Positions 16,892-26,292 are shown, counted from the first letter of the stretch. The stretch is 47,814 bases of DNA from Alcanivorax sp. (GCF_002733835.1 NZ_NVWY01000038.1:1-47814), one strand, 5' to 3'. Notes: generated from the sequence alone by a model not told the origin. Numbers and translations: made by a program.

Positions 16892-17773
16892 TCAGGTGAC
16901 GCGGCGCACCCCGTCAATGCGCACCCAGTCACCCTGTTGGGTGGTGGGGGTCAGATCAAACCAGGGGGCATAGGCGGCGCGGACCGATTCCGCCTGTTCT
17001 GCTAAAATGCCGGACAGGGCCAGTGTGCCGCCGGGGCGGCAGTAGCCGGCCAGCAGCTCGGACAGCTCTACCAGCGGGGCGGCCAGGATGTTGGCGACCA
17101 GTACGTCGCACTGGTAATCCGCAGGCATCTGCTCCGGCAGGTACAGGGCGAGCGAGTCTGCCACGCCATTATTACGGGCATTGTCTTCGCTGGCGATCAG
17201 CGCCTGGGGGTCGATATCCGTGCCGGTGGTCTCACCGGCACCGAGTAGCAGCGCGGCGATGGCCAGTACCCCGGAGCCGCAGCCGAAATCGAGCACGGTT
17301 TTGCCGTGCAGGTCGGCGCCGTCCAGCCATTGCAGGCACAGCGAGGTGGTCTCGTGGGTGCCGGTGCCGAAGGCAAGGCCCGGGTCCAGCTTCAGGTTGA
17401 CGGCTTGCGGGTCTGGCGCCTCGCTCCAGCTGGGAATGATCCACAGTTGCTCACCAAATTGCATGGGCGAGAAGTCATCCATCCAGGCCCGCTCCCAGGT
17501 CTGGTCTTCCAGGGTTTCGTGGTGGCTGGCTTCGGCTGTCAGCCCCTGGGCTGTGAGAGCGGCAAGTATCAGCTCGGGAGTCTGGTCCTTTTCAAACAGC
17601 GCACTGACCACGGTGTTTTGCCACAACGGGCGGGTGCCCGGTGGCGGTTCGAATACGGGCTGGTCGGCGCCGTCGGTGAGGGTCACGGCCACGGCGCCGA
17701 GGTTTTCCAGGGCAGCCTGAAAGGCATCGGCGTGTTGTTCGGTGGTGGCAAGGTGGAGCTGAAGCCAGGCCAT
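16892..17773 (-). CDS. prmA: Ribosomal protein L11 methyltransferase PrmA
   Basis: SAM-dependent enzyme that trimethylates residues of ribosomal protein L11. From ATG 17773, with CAGGAG five bases upstream, it has 293 residues, exactly the E. coli length; a GTG two codons earlier overlaps the ribosome site and is less likely. Visible: N-terminal [16 protein letters not shown], the hinge [16 protein letters not shown] motif [25 protein letters not shown], and the NPPY-like [13 protein letters not shown]. It sits between the DUF3426 gene and accC as in Pseudomonas. Confidence 0.97.
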   Translation of the reverse strand: MAWLQLHLATTEQHADAFQAALENLGAVAVTLTDGADQPVFEPPPGTRPLWQNTVVSALFEKDQTPELILAALTAQGLTAEASHHETLEDQTWERAWMDDFSPMQFGEQLWIIPSWSEAPDPQAVNLKLDPGLAFGTGTHETTSLCLQWLDGADLHGKTVLDFGCGSGVLAIAALLLGAGETTGTDIDPQALIASEDNARNNGVADSLALYLPEQMPADYQCDVLVANILAAPLVELSELLAGYCRPGGTLALSGILAEQAESVRAAYAPWFDLTPTTQQGDWVRIDGVRRVT

Positions 17774-17904
17774 GGACACTCCTGCAAGGCGTTGTGATGT
17801 ACGGGTGGAAAGTGGCCGCAGTCTAGCGGATTCTGCTGCCCTGCGCTGCCTGTCGTTACGCCGGCCGGTTCGCTGGTGCGGTGATTTTTGCCGTTGCCGG
17901 GCCA

Positions 17905-17947
17905 GAAAAACAAAGGCCGCGCCGGGTTAGCGGGCGCGGCCTTTGTT
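17905..17947 (-). terminator. Terminator of the accBC operon
   Basis: A 15-bp stem AACAAAGGCCGCGCC / GGCGCGGCCTTTGTT (17909-17923 with 17933-17947), nine-base loop, followed on the minus strand by TTTTT. It lies 26 bases after the accC stop. Confidence 0.9.
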
Positions 17948-17972
17948 GTGGCGCAGAGGAAAGAGCAGGCGC

Positions 17973-19319
17973 TTATTGATCGCCCAGCTTTTTCTCCAGG
18001 TGGTGAATATCCACTCCGCCTTCAATGAACGCCTTGTCCTTGAAGATTTTGTCGCGGTGCAGAGCGATATTGGTCTTGATGCCTTCTACCACGATTTCGT
18101 CCAGTGCGTTTTTCATGCGCGCAAAGGCGATGTCGCGGCTTTCCCCCCAGGTGATCAGCTTGCCGATCAGGGAATCGTAATAGGGGGGGACGGTGTAGCC
18201 ACTGTAGATATGGGAGTCCACCCGCACGCCGTTGCCGCCAGGCGCATGGAAGTAGGATATTTTCCCCGGGCAAGGAGTGAAGCGGACTGGATCTTCCGCG
18301 TTCACGCGTACTTCGATGGCATGGCCCTGGAACTGCACGTCGGCTTGCTGCAGCGCCAGCCCTTCACCGCCGGCAATGCGCAGCTGCTCCTTGACGATAT
18401 CCACCCCGGTGACCATTTCGGTCACCGGATGCTCTACCTGAACCCGGGTGTTCATCTCGATGAAGTAGAAGCGCTCGTCTTCATAGAGGAATTCGAACGT
18501 GCCGGCGCCCCGGTAGTTGATGGTTTTGCAGGCATCCACGCAGCGCTGGGCCACTTCGTCTTTCAGGTGCTGCGGGATGTCGGGGGCCGGGGCTTCTTCC
18601 ACCACTTTCTGATGGCGGCGTTGCAGTGAGCAATCGCGGTCACCCAGATGAATGGCATGGCCAGCCCCGTCAGCCAGCACCTGCACTTCCACATGCCGCG
18701 GTTTCTGCAGGAATTTTTCCATGTAGACGGTGGCATCGCCGAAAGCATTCTTGGCTTCGGAGCGGGTCAGGGTGATGGCGTTGAGCAGATGTTTGGCTTC
18801 ATCTACTACGCGCATGCCACGGCCACCACCGCCGGCGGCGGCTTTGATTATCACCGGATAACCAATCTGTTCGGCCATCGCCAGTGAGGCATCGTCATCG
18901 TCACCGATGGGGCCGTCAGACCCGGGTACGGTGGGGACGCCGGCTTCTTTCATGGCCTCGATGGCCGCAACCTTGTTGCCCATCAGGCGGATGGTGTCTG
19001 CTTTGGGGCCGATAAAGGTGAAGCCGGAGCGCTCCACACTTTCGGCAAAATCCGCATTTTCCGCCAGGAAACCATAACCGGGGTGAATGCCATCGGCATC
19101 GGTGACTTCCGCTGCGCTGATCAGGGCAGGAATATTGAGGTATGAATCGGTGGACGACGCGGGGCCAATACACACCGCCTCGTCGGCCAGACGCACGTGC
19201 ATCAGGTCCCGGTCCGGTTTGGAGTAAACCGCTACGGTGCGAATGCCCAGTTCTTTACAAGCGCGAAGAATACGCAGAGCAATCTCGCCGCGGTTGGCAA
19301 TGACTACCTTTTCCAGCAT
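17973..19319 (-). CDS. accC: Acetyl-CoA carboxylase biotin carboxylase subunit AccC
   Basis: Carboxylates biotin on AccB with ATP and bicarbonate, the first half-reaction of fatty-acid synthesis. It has 448 residues, the normal length. Visible: [30 protein letters not shown], the ATP-grasp glycine loop [56 protein letters not shown] with catalytic residues, and EVRVNAEDP. It follows accB after 12 bases with GGAGGCC ahead of the ATG. The two subunits must be made together. Confidence 0.98.
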   Translation of the reverse strand: MLEKVVIANRGEIALRILRACKELGIRTVAVYSKPDRDLMHVRLADEAVCIGPASSTDSYLNIPALISAAEVTDADGIHPGYGFLAENADFAESVERSGFTFIGPKADTIRLMGNKVAAIEAMKEAGVPTVPGSDGPIGDDDDASLAMAEQIGYPVIIKAAAGGGGRGMRVVDEAKHLLNAITLTRSEAKNAFGDATVYMEKFLQKPRHVEVQVLADGAGHAIHLGDRDCSLQRRHQKVVEEAPAPDIPQHLKDEVAQRCVDACKTINYRGAGTFEFLYEDERFYFIEMNTRVQVEHPVTEMVTGVDIVKEQLRIAGGEGLALQQADVQFQGHAIEVRVNAEDPVRFTPCPGKISYFHAPGGNGVRVDSHIYSGYTVPPYYDSLIGKLITWGESRDIAFARMKNALDEIVVEGIKTNIALHRDKIFKDKAFIEGGVDIHHLEKKLGDQ

Positions 19320-19331
19320 GGGAGGCCTCCG

Positions 19332-19796
19332 TTAAACGATGGAGAACAGAGGCTGGTCGAATTCAACCGGCTCGCCGTCTTCTACCAGAATGGCATCCAG
19401 CGTGCCGGACTTGTCGGCCTCGATCTGGTTCATCATCTTCATGGCTTCCACGATGCACAGCACATCGCCGGCCTGGACTTTTTGGCCCACTTCGGCAAAG
19501 GACGCCGCACCCGGCGACGGGGAGCGATAGAAGGTGCCGACCATGGGGGAGCGTACCAGATGGCCGCTGGGGGTGTTGTCCGCTGCAGCCGGTGCGTCGG
19601 CGGCAGGTGCTGGAGCTGCTGCTGGTGCAGGCGCCGCTGCTGCCGCTTGCGGCGCGGCATAATAGTGGGCTGGCGCTGCAGGGTGACGAGAGCCGCGGCT
19701 GATGCGTACAGACTCTTCCCCTTCACAGATCTCCAGCTCTTCAATGCCGGATTCTTCGAGCAGCTCAATCAGTTTCTTGATTTTGCGAATATCCAT
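19332..19796 (-). CDS. accB: Biotin carboxyl carrier protein AccB
   Basis: Carries the biotin of acetyl-CoA carboxylase. It has 154 residues; E. coli AccB has 156. The N-terminal helix region [20 protein letters not shown] is typical. An alanine/proline-rich flexible linker covers about 39-72, and the C-terminal biotinyl domain has [13 protein letters not shown] with the biotin lysine K120, plus [17 protein letters not shown]. The gene starts two bases after the aroQ stop, so aroQ-accB-accC form one operon, as in Pseudomonas. Confidence 0.98.
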   Translation of the reverse strand: MDIRKIKKLIELLEESGIEELEICEGEESVRISRGSRHPAAPAHYYAAPQAAAAAPAPAAAPAPAADAPAAADNTPSGHLVRSPMVGTFYRSPSPGAASFAEVGQKVQAGDVLCIVEAMKMMNQIEADKSGTLDAILVEDGEPVEFDQPLFSIV

Positions 19797-19798
19797 GT

Positions 19799-20239
19799 TC
19801 AGTCATCCAGTTGTTCGAGAGCAGCGGTTAGCGCCAACGCATACCCGGTGGCGCCCAGGCCGCAGATAACGCCCTTGGCAATATCGGAAAAATAGGAGTG
19901 GTGGCGAAAGGCTTCCCGGGCATGCACGTTGGACAGGTGCACTTCAATAAAGGGAATGTTCACCGCCAACAAGGCGTCACGCAGTGCCACGCTGGTATGG
20001 GTGAACGCCGCCGGGTTGATAATGATGAAGTCGATTCCCTCGGTGCGGGCATCGTGTACGCGCTCGACCAGCTCGTATTCCGCGTTGCTTTGCAGATGCT
20101 GCAGGTGATGGCCGGCCGTGCTGGCCTGTTCCTGCAGTTGCTGGTTGATGTCCGCCAGGGTGGCATGGCCATACTTGTCCGGCTCGCGGGTGCCAAGCAG
20201 GTTCAGGTTTGGGCCATGTAAGACCAGAATGGAAGCCAA
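19799..20239 (-). CDS. aroQ: Type II 3-dehydroquinate dehydratase AroQ
   Basis: Third step of the shikimate pathway, dodecameric type II enzyme. The family N-terminus ([18 protein letters not shown]) begins right after a TTG at 20239, with AAGGGGA eight bases upstream, giving 146 residues. No ATG fits; an upstream ATG at 20338 would add 33 unlikely residues. Hence an uncommon TTG start. Visible catalytic parts: the flexible loop GTREPDKYG with R and [19 protein letters not shown], and [17 protein letters not shown] with the catalytic histidine. First gene of the aroQ-accB-accC operon. Confidence 0.93.
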   Translation of the reverse strand: MASILVLHGPNLNLLGTREPDKYGHATLADINQQLQEQASTAGHHLQHLQSNAEYELVERVHDARTEGIDFIIINPAAFTHTSVALRDALLAVNIPFIEVHLSNVHAREAFRHHSYFSDIAKGVICGLGATGYALALTAALEQLDD

Positions 20240-20456
20240 AACGGGTCCCCTTGCGAATTTGTCGTTATTTGCAGTGATCGTGCTGGAAAAATCCGGATTA
20301 GTCCGGGCTTTCTTGCACAAATGCAATATTAGGGGCAAACCATGACAGAAAAAAGGGCTTTACAACATTCGTTACAAGTTACCGGAAGATTGCGTGATAT
20401 CGGTACCATTTCATGGGGTTTGTATAGGCGGTATGCCTTGGGCTATATAACGAGGC

Positions 20457-20494
20457 GGCTGAGAGAGCCTGCTTGCTAGCAAGCTCCCTCAGCC
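20457..20494. terminator. Imperfect hairpin downstream of dsbD
   Basis: The gap 20240-20530 between dsbD and aroQ contains GGCTGAGAGAGCCTGCTTGC facing TAGCAAGCTCCCTCAGCC. The arms are complementary except for three positions. No T-run follows on either strand, so it could be a weak or factor-assisted terminator for dsbD. The rest of the gap should hold the aroQ promoter; only AT-rich TAATATTGC about 90 bases upstream of the start stands out. Confidence 0.4.
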
Positions 20495-20530
20495 TGTTGT
20501 GACGGGTAAAGGTGGCTGGATAGGGGGGCG

Positions 20531-22411
20531 TTACAACGTCGGCATGACCCGCTTGTTCAAATGCTCAATGAAGCGTTCCGGACCCATCTCGCCCAGCACC
20601 CGGGAGTCGGGGATTTCGGCGCTGGCGGGAGTGAAGAAGACCAGGGCAGGCAGGCCGAGGATATTGTATTGCTCCATGATCGCCTGGCTGTCGGCATTGA
20701 TCTCGGTAATGTCCACCCGGTACAGGTCGAAGCCGCCCATGGCGTTGAGTACATCGGGGTGGCTAAGGGTGGTTTCTTCCAGCACCTTGCAGGCCACACA
20801 CCATTCAGCGAAGAAGTCCACCAGCACCGGTTTACCGGCCTGGCGGGATGCGGACAGTGCCTGCTCCAGCGAGGTCTTGCCAACGATGGTTTGCCAGGGG
20901 CCGTGGTCGTTCGCGGTTGCCGCATTGCTGGAGGCGGCACTGCCTGCCACCGGGGTTGCTGGCTGGGTCATGTGTGCCAGCGGCTGCAGTGGATCCTTGC
21001 CGCCGCTTAACGCCCCGACAATCATTACCGCGCCATACAGGGCCAGCACCAGGGCCAGGCCGCGCTTGAGGCGGGCAAGGCCTTCCCCGGCCGGCTCCAG
21101 TGCCCCGAGCTGCACGCCATAGACGGCCAGCAACAGGCCGTAGAGGCCCAGGGTGATAGTGTCACTGATGATGCGGTCCAACAGCCAGATGGCCACGCCC
21201 AGCATGACCACGCCGAAGAACCGTTTGATCTCTTCCATCCACATGCCGGCACGGGGCAGCAGGCTGCCGCCGCCGGTGCCGAAGATGATCAGCGGCAGGC
21301 CCATACCGATGGACAGGGCAAACAGGGAGGCGGCACCGGTGGCCGCATCACCGCTGGCGGCCACGTAGATCAGGGCGCCGGCCAGGATGGGGGTGACGCA
21401 GGGGGAGACCACCAGGGCCGAGATTGTCCCCATGATGGCGGCGCCGATCAGGCTGCCGCGGGCTTCCTGCCCCGGTTGCTGAAGCTTGTTGCGCAGCGCG
21501 GCCGGCAGCTGGAGTTCATATAGCCCGAACATGGACAGGGCCAACACCACAAAGACCACTACGGAGGTGAGGATCGCCGCCGGTTGCTGGAGCAAGAACT
21601 GCAGGTTGAGTCCGGCGCCGAACATTGCCACCAGCAGGCCGGCCAGCGTATAGGGGACCGCCATGCCCAGCACATAGCTGACACTCAGGGTGAAGCCGCG
21701 GGCGGCACTGGGCTCTTTCTCTCCGGCAATGATGCCGGACAGGATCGGTACCATGGGAAAAACGCACGGGGTAAAGGCCAGGAGCAGGCCGCCCACAAAA
21801 AACAGGCCGATGATCAGGCCAAGGGGCTGGTCTTTCATCCACTGATTGAAGGCGTTGGCATCTTCGGACTGCAGCGTGTCGAGGAAGCCTGGGCCAGCGC
21901 TGGAGTCAGACGCCGCTGCTGGCGGAGCGGCCACCGGCTTTTTTGTCGGTTGGGGGTTGGCGAACTCGATGATTTTTTTGGTGGGCGGGTAGCACAGGGT
22001 GTCTTCAATGCAGCCCTGGTAGCGCACTTCCAGTTCCGTATCCACCAGCGGCACGCTATTAAGGGGAAGTGCCAGATCCAGGCGGTGGAAGTACACCTGG
22101 ACGTCGCCGAAGATTTCGTCGGTTTTGGCTTTGCCGGCGGGGAGCGTCAGTTCAGCAAAATCGTTGATCACATTGCCGTTGGTGTCGCGCAGTGTGAATC
22201 CAAAGCGGTGCTGATAAAGATACACCTCGTCGATCAGCTCGAAATTCAGCAGCAGTTGCTGGTTATCCCAGTCCGCATCGGCCACCAACTGGATGGCTTC
22301 ATCCACGGTAGGCAGGCGCTCTTCTTCGCCGAACAGGTTGTTGGCACTGGCCCAGGACAGTGGGGCCAGTAAAACGATGGCGACCAGGAAACGCTGCCAG
22401 CACTGCTTCAT
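20531..22411 (-). CDS. dsbD: Thiol:disulfide interchange protein DsbD
   Basis: Moves electrons from cytoplasmic thioredoxin to periplasmic DsbC-type isomerases and cytochrome c maturation. From ATG 22411 (GAGGAG upstream) it has 626 residues. Order: signal peptide ending near SWASA; periplasmic alpha domain with a cysteine pair in YQGCIEDTLCYPPTKK; eight-helix membrane part with cysteines in FTPCVFPMVPILSG and VVSPCVTPILAGAL; a C-terminal thioredoxin-fold domain with active site FFAEWCVACKVLE. All three cysteine pairs are present, so it should be functional. The frame reaches upstream to 22597 but that part lacks any family feature. Slightly longer than E. coli DsbD (565), mostly in a linker before the thioredoxin domain. 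Confidence 0.96.
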   Translation of the reverse strand: MKQCWQRFLVAIVLLAPLSWASANNLFGEEERLPTVDEAIQLVADADWDNQQLLLNFELIDEVYLYQHRFGFTLRDTNGNVINDFAELTLPAGKAKTDEIFGDVQVYFHRLDLALPLNSVPLVDTELEVRYQGCIEDTLCYPPTKKIIEFANPQPTKKPVAAPPAAASDSSAGPGFLDTLQSEDANAFNQWMKDQPLGLIIGLFFVGGLLLAFTPCVFPMVPILSGIIAGEKEPSAARGFTLSVSYVLGMAVPYTLAGLLVAMFGAGLNLQFLLQQPAAILTSVVVFVVLALSMFGLYELQLPAALRNKLQQPGQEARGSLIGAAIMGTISALVVSPCVTPILAGALIYVAASGDAATGAASLFALSIGMGLPLIIFGTGGGSLLPRAGMWMEEIKRFFGVVMLGVAIWLLDRIISDTITLGLYGLLLAVYGVQLGALEPAGEGLARLKRGLALVLALYGAVMIVGALSGGKDPLQPLAHMTQPATPVAGSAASSNAATANDHGPWQTIVGKTSLEQALSASRQAGKPVLVDFFAEWCVACKVLEETTLSHPDVLNAMGGFDLYRVDITEINADSQAIMEQYNILGLPALVFFTPASAEIPDSRVLGEMGPERFIEHLNKRVMPTL

Positions 22412-22742
22412 TCGATACTCCTCTCCGGTGCCGTATGCGCCAGATTGCGTGACGCTTGGATGTAAAAACAGGCACTTAGTTTCATTCGGTAACTTTAAGG
22501 CTATGTTAACCGGCGCGGGATCAGCGCTGGTGTGGAGCGCTTTTTGCCTGTCACTTTCAGGGTGAATCGCTGGCTCGAAAGCGCTGCCCTCTGGCAACGG
22601 AGCTACTGCGATCCTGTTCGCTGGCGCAGTTTAACCAAAAAGCCCATGGCTGTAGACCAGCAGTGGCGTCACTGATGTGGATAGAGTTTGCGTGTTTGCC
22701 GGGCAGGGCCAAGGGGGCGGGGTATCAATGGCAGGATTGAGA

Positions 22743-22769
22743 GCGTGGATGGCGTGGATGGCGTGGCGG
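22743..22769. repeat. Three tandem 9-mers in the dsbD-DUF2333 gap
   Basis: GCGTGGATG GCGTGGATG GCGTGGCGG in a row inside the 516-base divergent region 22412-22927. The same region carries a TATAGT -10-like box at 22892-22897 in front of the DUF2333 gene without a good -35. Nothing else is recognised there. Confidence 0.6.
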
Positions 22770-22927
22770 TTGTGGATTGTAGGTGGTGTTTTGTCGCTCT
22801 ATGGTGGAACCTTGCCAATATGAGGGACAGTCGCGAACCCGCCCGGAAGGTAATTGCCTGCAGCTTGAGCGGGTGGTGAGCTATAGTGGTGAGCGGAGTT
22901 GCGGCTTGAAGGATCCTGGGAGTGGTC

Positions 22928-23935
22928 ATGAGTAACGATAAGTTTAGTGAAAAGATGGGGGACGCCATGCTGGACCCTCGTAATAATCGAATCTGGAAAG
23001 GTTTGTTCTGGTTGCTTGGTTTGCTGTTGTTGGTTGAGGTGCTGCTGGGCTGGTACTGGAGCCAGGAGCCCGAGTTGCGTGAGGTAACGGCGAAAGAGGA
23101 TGCCGTGCGGGGGGAAACTACCGCGCGGGAACTGATTTTTGTTGCCGATACCCTGCTGTCCAAGCCCGGTGGTTACCTCAGTAATGATGTGCTTCCGCAC
23201 CGTCTGTGGCTGGATAACATGCCTGCCTGGGAATATGGCGTATTGGTGCAGGTGCGCGATTTCAGCCGGGTATTACGCCGGGACATGAGCCGCTCCCAAT
23301 CGCAAAGCCAGGAAGATAAAGACCTGGCTATTGCCGAACCGCAGTTCAATTTCGATGCGCAAAGCTGGGCCATGCCGGCCACGGAAAGCGAATACCGCCG
23401 GGGCATCAAGGCATTGCAGCGTTATGTGGATCGGCTGACGGATGCCAATGAGAACGACGGCAAGTTCTACGCCCGGGCCGATAACCTGAACTATTGGCTG
23501 AACGAGGTGCAGAACCGGTTGGGATCCCTGAGCCTGAAGCTGAGCCAAAGCGTTGGGCGCAGCCAGCTGAACGTAGACAAGGATGGCACCATTGTGGCGG
23601 CCAAGCCGGAGAGCGACGAAGACTTCGTCAAAACCCCCTGGCTGAAAATTGATGATGCCTTCTACGAAGCCCGTGGTGCCACCTGGGCCCTGACCCAGCT
23701 GATGCGTGCTGCTGAGGTGGATTTTGCGGATGTGCTTCGCAAGAAGAACGCCACCATCAGTTTCCGGCAGATGGTTCGCGAGCTTGAAGCGACCCAGGAA
23801 ACGGTGTGGAGCCCCTTGATTCTGAACGGCGACGGTTTCGGTATGCTGGCAAACCATTCCCTGGTCATGGCCAATTATGTGTCACGGGCCAATGCCGCGC
23901 TGATTGACTTGCGGAAATTGCTGCAGGAAGGATGA
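22928..23935 (+). CDS. DUF2333 family membrane-anchored protein
   Basis: Protein of 335 residues with one N-terminal transmembrane helix (WKGLFWLLGLLLLVEVLLGW, about 22-41) and a large soluble part predicted in the periplasm. The soluble part resembles DUF2333, a family known from Pseudomonas, Marinobacter and Alcanivorax without assigned function; conserved-looking pieces are LPHRLWLDNMPAWEYGVLVQ, FYARADNLNYWL and PWLKIDDAFYEARGATWAL. ATG at 22928 has GGGAG upstream. It is alone on its strand and ends in a convergent junction with a repeat and terminator. Confidence 0.8.
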   Translation: MSNDKFSEKMGDAMLDPRNNRIWKGLFWLLGLLLLVEVLLGWYWSQEPELREVTAKEDAVRGETTARELIFVADTLLSKPGGYLSNDVLPHRLWLDNMPAWEYGVLVQVRDFSRVLRRDMSRSQSQSQEDKDLAIAEPQFNFDAQSWAMPATESEYRRGIKALQRYVDRLTDANENDGKFYARADNLNYWLNEVQNRLGSLSLKLSQSVGRSQLNVDKDGTIVAAKPESDEDFVKTPWLKIDDAFYEARGATWALTQLMRAAEVDFADVLRKKNATISFRQMVRELEATQETVWSPLILNGDGFGMLANHSLVMANYVSRANAALIDLRKLLQEG

Positions 23936-23945
23936 GTAGAGGCAG

Positions 23946-23979
23946 TTGACAGTTGATAGTGGACAGTTGACAGCGTCGC
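23946..23979. repeat. 34-bp dispersed repeat, copy 2 (inverted relative to copy 1)
   Basis: Exact reverse complement of 1706-1739. A further partial copy, GCGCAACTGTCAACTA, lies on the other side of the terminator (about 24071-24086). The downstream text CTTTNCTTTAATGAA is shared by both terminator copies, so terminator and repeat behave as one composite unit. Confidence 0.85.
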
Positions 23980-24008
23980 GTTAAAGCGTCGGTGTTATCT
24001 TGAAATGT

Positions 24009-24045
24009 AAGAGGCCGCGCCCAAAGGTTGGGCGCGGCCTCTTTG
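24009..24045. terminator. Bidirectional terminator, same stem as at 1644
   Basis: A 16-bp stem (24009-24024 with 24028-24043), loop AGG, then TTTGCTTT. The stem is the same as at 1644-1679; only the loop differs. It lies between convergent DUF2333 and hydrolase genes. Confidence 0.88.
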
Positions 24046-24091
24046 CTTTAATGAAATCCAAATGTCGCTCGCGCAACTGTCAACTACCTTG

Positions 24092-24955
24092 CTACGCCGC
24101 GTTCTTCTCCTTCGGGGCCGGCAGGCTTTTACGCCATTCTTCGATCAACGCGCTGTTGTCGTCATCCCAGGGATGGAAGCCGGGTTTCAGGTAGCTGAAC
24201 CAGGCAGGGATGATGCTGCTGATCACGCCTCGGTAGCCAAACCCTTTCCACAGCCCTTTGGCCAGGGTGAGGGGTTTACGGTGCACATTGTCGCGCTTGA
24301 GCATCTGCCAGGTGAAGTAGCTGGAGAAACCGATCAGGTAGGCGGTGCTGGAAAGGAACAGGCGCTGGCGCTCCAGGTAGTTGCCGTTCACGTCCTTGTA
24401 CAGGTCGTAGGCTACGGCCTTGTGCTCGGTTTCCTCAATGGCGTGCCAGACCCACAGATCGCGCACCGCCGGGTCCATCTTTTTCATCAGGTCCGGGCGA
24501 CGCAGAATGGCGTCGGCCAGAATGGCAGTGAAGTGCTCCAGGCCGGCAGTCGCCGCCAGCTGCTGGCGTTTGCTCATGTACTTGCGGGCACCGGCCAGCA
24601 ACTTGTTGGTGACCCCCAGGGCGTGCGCAACAATGTCGTCATATTTGCCGTCGGCAATCAGATCATTGAAGGCCTGGTGTTCCAGGGAATGCATGGCTTC
24701 CTGGCCAATAAAGCCGGAAATATCCTTTTGACGATCCTTGTCCTCCACCTGGTCGCGCAGGGCGCGCACAGAATCCACGAAGAAACGCTCGCCGTCCGGG
24801 AAGGTCAGCGACAGGATATTCAGCAGATGGGTCAGCACAGGGTCGTTATCAAACCAGTAATCATCATGTTTGATGCCATCGAAGGAAAACCCCATGCGGC
24901 GGGGTACGATGGGCACAACCGGTGCCTTATGTTTTTTTGTCAGCGGCAATTTCAT
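24092..24955 (-). CDS. Predicted metal-dependent hydrolase, PF10118/COG3687 type
   Basis: Cytoplasmic 287-residue protein from ATG 24955 (AGGAG upstream). The family is annotated as a predicted metal-dependent hydrolase, found in hydrocarbon degraders and mycobacteria, with no defined substrate. Features in the sequence: FSFDGIKHDDYWFDNDPVLT, FPDGERFFVDSVRALRDQV, FIGQEAMHSLEHQAFND and WVWHAIEETEHKAVAYDLY. The histidine/glutamate clusters look like a ferritin-like di-metal site (E..H..H and EE.EH), which is my inference. It is divergent from the AraC regulator gene after 95 bases, so that regulator probably controls it. Confidence 0.82.
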   Translation of the reverse strand: MKLPLTKKHKAPVVPIVPRRMGFSFDGIKHDDYWFDNDPVLTHLLNILSLTFPDGERFFVDSVRALRDQVEDKDRQKDISGFIGQEAMHSLEHQAFNDLIADGKYDDIVAHALGVTNKLLAGARKYMSKRQQLAATAGLEHFTAILADAILRRPDLMKKMDPAVRDLWVWHAIEETEHKAVAYDLYKDVNGNYLERQRLFLSSTAYLIGFSSYFTWQMLKRDNVHRKPLTLAKGLWKGFGYRGVISSIIPAWFSYLKPGFHPWDDDNSALIEEWRKSLPAPKEKNAA

Positions 24956-25050
24956 GTTGGCTCCTGGCGCAAATGCCATTGGTGACATTGTTCAATGACA
25001 ACTACTATGCAGGCAGAGATAACCAAGTTCTTGTCGTGGAGGGCCAACAA

Positions 25051-26082
25051 ATGGTGAGTTCGGGCCGCACCTGGGGAAATGCCGGGGTGCCGGGCATCTA
25101 TGTGGTGCTGTTGTACGACCTGTTGGTGGCCTTGAAGCTGGATGCGCCGACTCTGCTGGTGGGGTTGGGGGTGAGTCGGGATGAGCTGCTGGCGGTGGAT
25201 CGCCGGGTCTCCATGTCCCTGGCCCAGACAGTGGCCGAGCGCGGGGTCGAAATGGTGGGCGATCGTGGTCTGGGGTTTCGCTATGCCCGGGCCATGAGCA
25301 TTACCCTGCATGGCCCGGTGGGGCTGCTGGCCTTGTCCAGCGCCAGCGCTCAGGATGCCCTCGATGCAGCCTGCCGGTTTCTCGGCTTGCGCGCCCCGTT
25401 TCTGGAAATTCACCAAGCTCGCCATGCGGAGCAGGCCCATCTTCAATTACGCAGCACCCGTCCGTTAGGGGTGGCCCATGATTTTATTATCGAGGCCATG
25501 CTGGTGGGGCTGGTGTTCATGATCGAACAGCTGTTGGAGAGTTTGCCGGAGGGGTTGGAGATTCACCGTCGCGGCCCCGCGCCGGCCTGGCTGGCGGCGC
25601 TGCGGGACGATGTGGGGGTGCCGGTGCGGTTTGATCAGTCGGAAGACGCGCTGGTGTTTCCCTTGTCTGCCCTGGAGGCCCGGCCGCGTTTGGCGGACCC
25701 GCAGGTGGCAGCGATTGCCCGCGAGCAGTGCGAGATGGAGTTCCGTCAGTGGCGCACGGATGAGGACGGGGTCATGGCTGAACGCATTCGCAGTGCCCTC
25801 CAGGATCATATGGCACCTCTGCCTGCTCTGGAAAACATGGCCGATCGGCTGTCTGTTTCCCCGCGTACGTTGAAACGCCACCTGCAACAGGCCGGGCTCA
25901 GTTATCGCCAGCTCCAGGATGAAGAGCGTTACCGGCAAGCGAAGCGTTTATTGGTGAAGCCGGGCAGTAGTGTCAGTGAGGCAGCGTATACGCTGGGTTA
26001 TAACGATGTGGCAAATTTCTCCAAGGCGTTTAAACGGTGGAGTGGTGGGGTTACGCCGAAAGGTTACCGCGACGGATGCTGA
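25051..26082 (+). CDS. AraC-family transcriptional regulator, OruR/ArgR-like layout
   Basis: Protein of 343 residues from ATG 25051, with GGAGGG seven bases upstream; the frame continues to 24922 but would overlap the divergent gene. Residues about 15-210 form the arabinose-binding-like sensor domain of PF12625, with ERGVEMVGDRGLGFRYARAM and a HGPVGLLALSSASAQDAL stretch usual for this group. The C-terminal AraC DNA-binding domain (about 245-340) has LENMADRLSVSPRTLKRHLQ and SVSEAAYTLGYNDVANFSKA. Likely targets are the divergent hydrolase gene or the RoxA-like gene downstream (inference). The effector is unknown. Confidence 0.88.
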   Translation: MVSSGRTWGNAGVPGIYVVLLYDLLVALKLDAPTLLVGLGVSRDELLAVDRRVSMSLAQTVAERGVEMVGDRGLGFRYARAMSITLHGPVGLLALSSASAQDALDAACRFLGLRAPFLEIHQARHAEQAHLQLRSTRPLGVAHDFIIEAMLVGLVFMIEQLLESLPEGLEIHRRGPAPAWLAALRDDVGVPVRFDQSEDALVFPLSALEARPRLADPQVAAIAREQCEMEFRQWRTDEDGVMAERIRSALQDHMAPLPALENMADRLSVSPRTLKRHLQQAGLSYRQLQDEERYRQAKRLLVKPGSSVSEAAYTLGYNDVANFSKAFKRWSGGVTPKGYRDGC

Positions 26083-26239
26083 AGGGTGCCCTTTTTTGTA
26101 TGCCGTTCGTCAGTTGGTGAGGGTGAGGCGGCTTGTAGTGGCACTTTATGTTCATCTTTAACTTACTGATATGAAAAGGCTATTTTCTGTTGCGATGTGA
26201 CTTTGTTCATGGATTAGTCATTGAGACAGATTTGTGTAT

Positions 26240-26268
26240 TTGACTCATTCGTAAGATCTTTGTATTTT
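26240..26268 (+). promoter_or_regulatory. Sigma-70-type promoter of the RoxA-like gene
   Basis: TTGACT (26240-26245), 17-base spacer, TATTTT (26263-26268). Transcription would start near 26275, leaving a leader of about 135 bases. It is the best promoter match in the 330-base gap 26083-26412. Confidence 0.6.
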
Positions 26269-26274
26269 TCTCCT

Positions 26275-26292
26275 TGTGACTGATTGGTCACA
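26275..26292. promoter_or_regulatory. Palindromic operator TGTGAC-N6-GTCACA
   Basis: Perfect 6-bp arms around TGATTG. It covers the predicted start site of the RoxA-like gene, a typical place for a repressor. It looks like a CRP site but the TGTGA/TCACA arms are eight rather than six bases apart, so another dimeric regulator is more likely. Confidence 0.5.

Noticed and set aside
22412..22597. Extended DsbD start at 22597
   Set aside because: ATG 22411 has GAGGAG and starts a clean signal peptide; the upstream 62 residues have no family support.
26275..26292. CRP site upstream of the RoxA-like gene
   Set aside because: TGTGA and TCACA are eight bases apart, not six, so it was called a generic operator.
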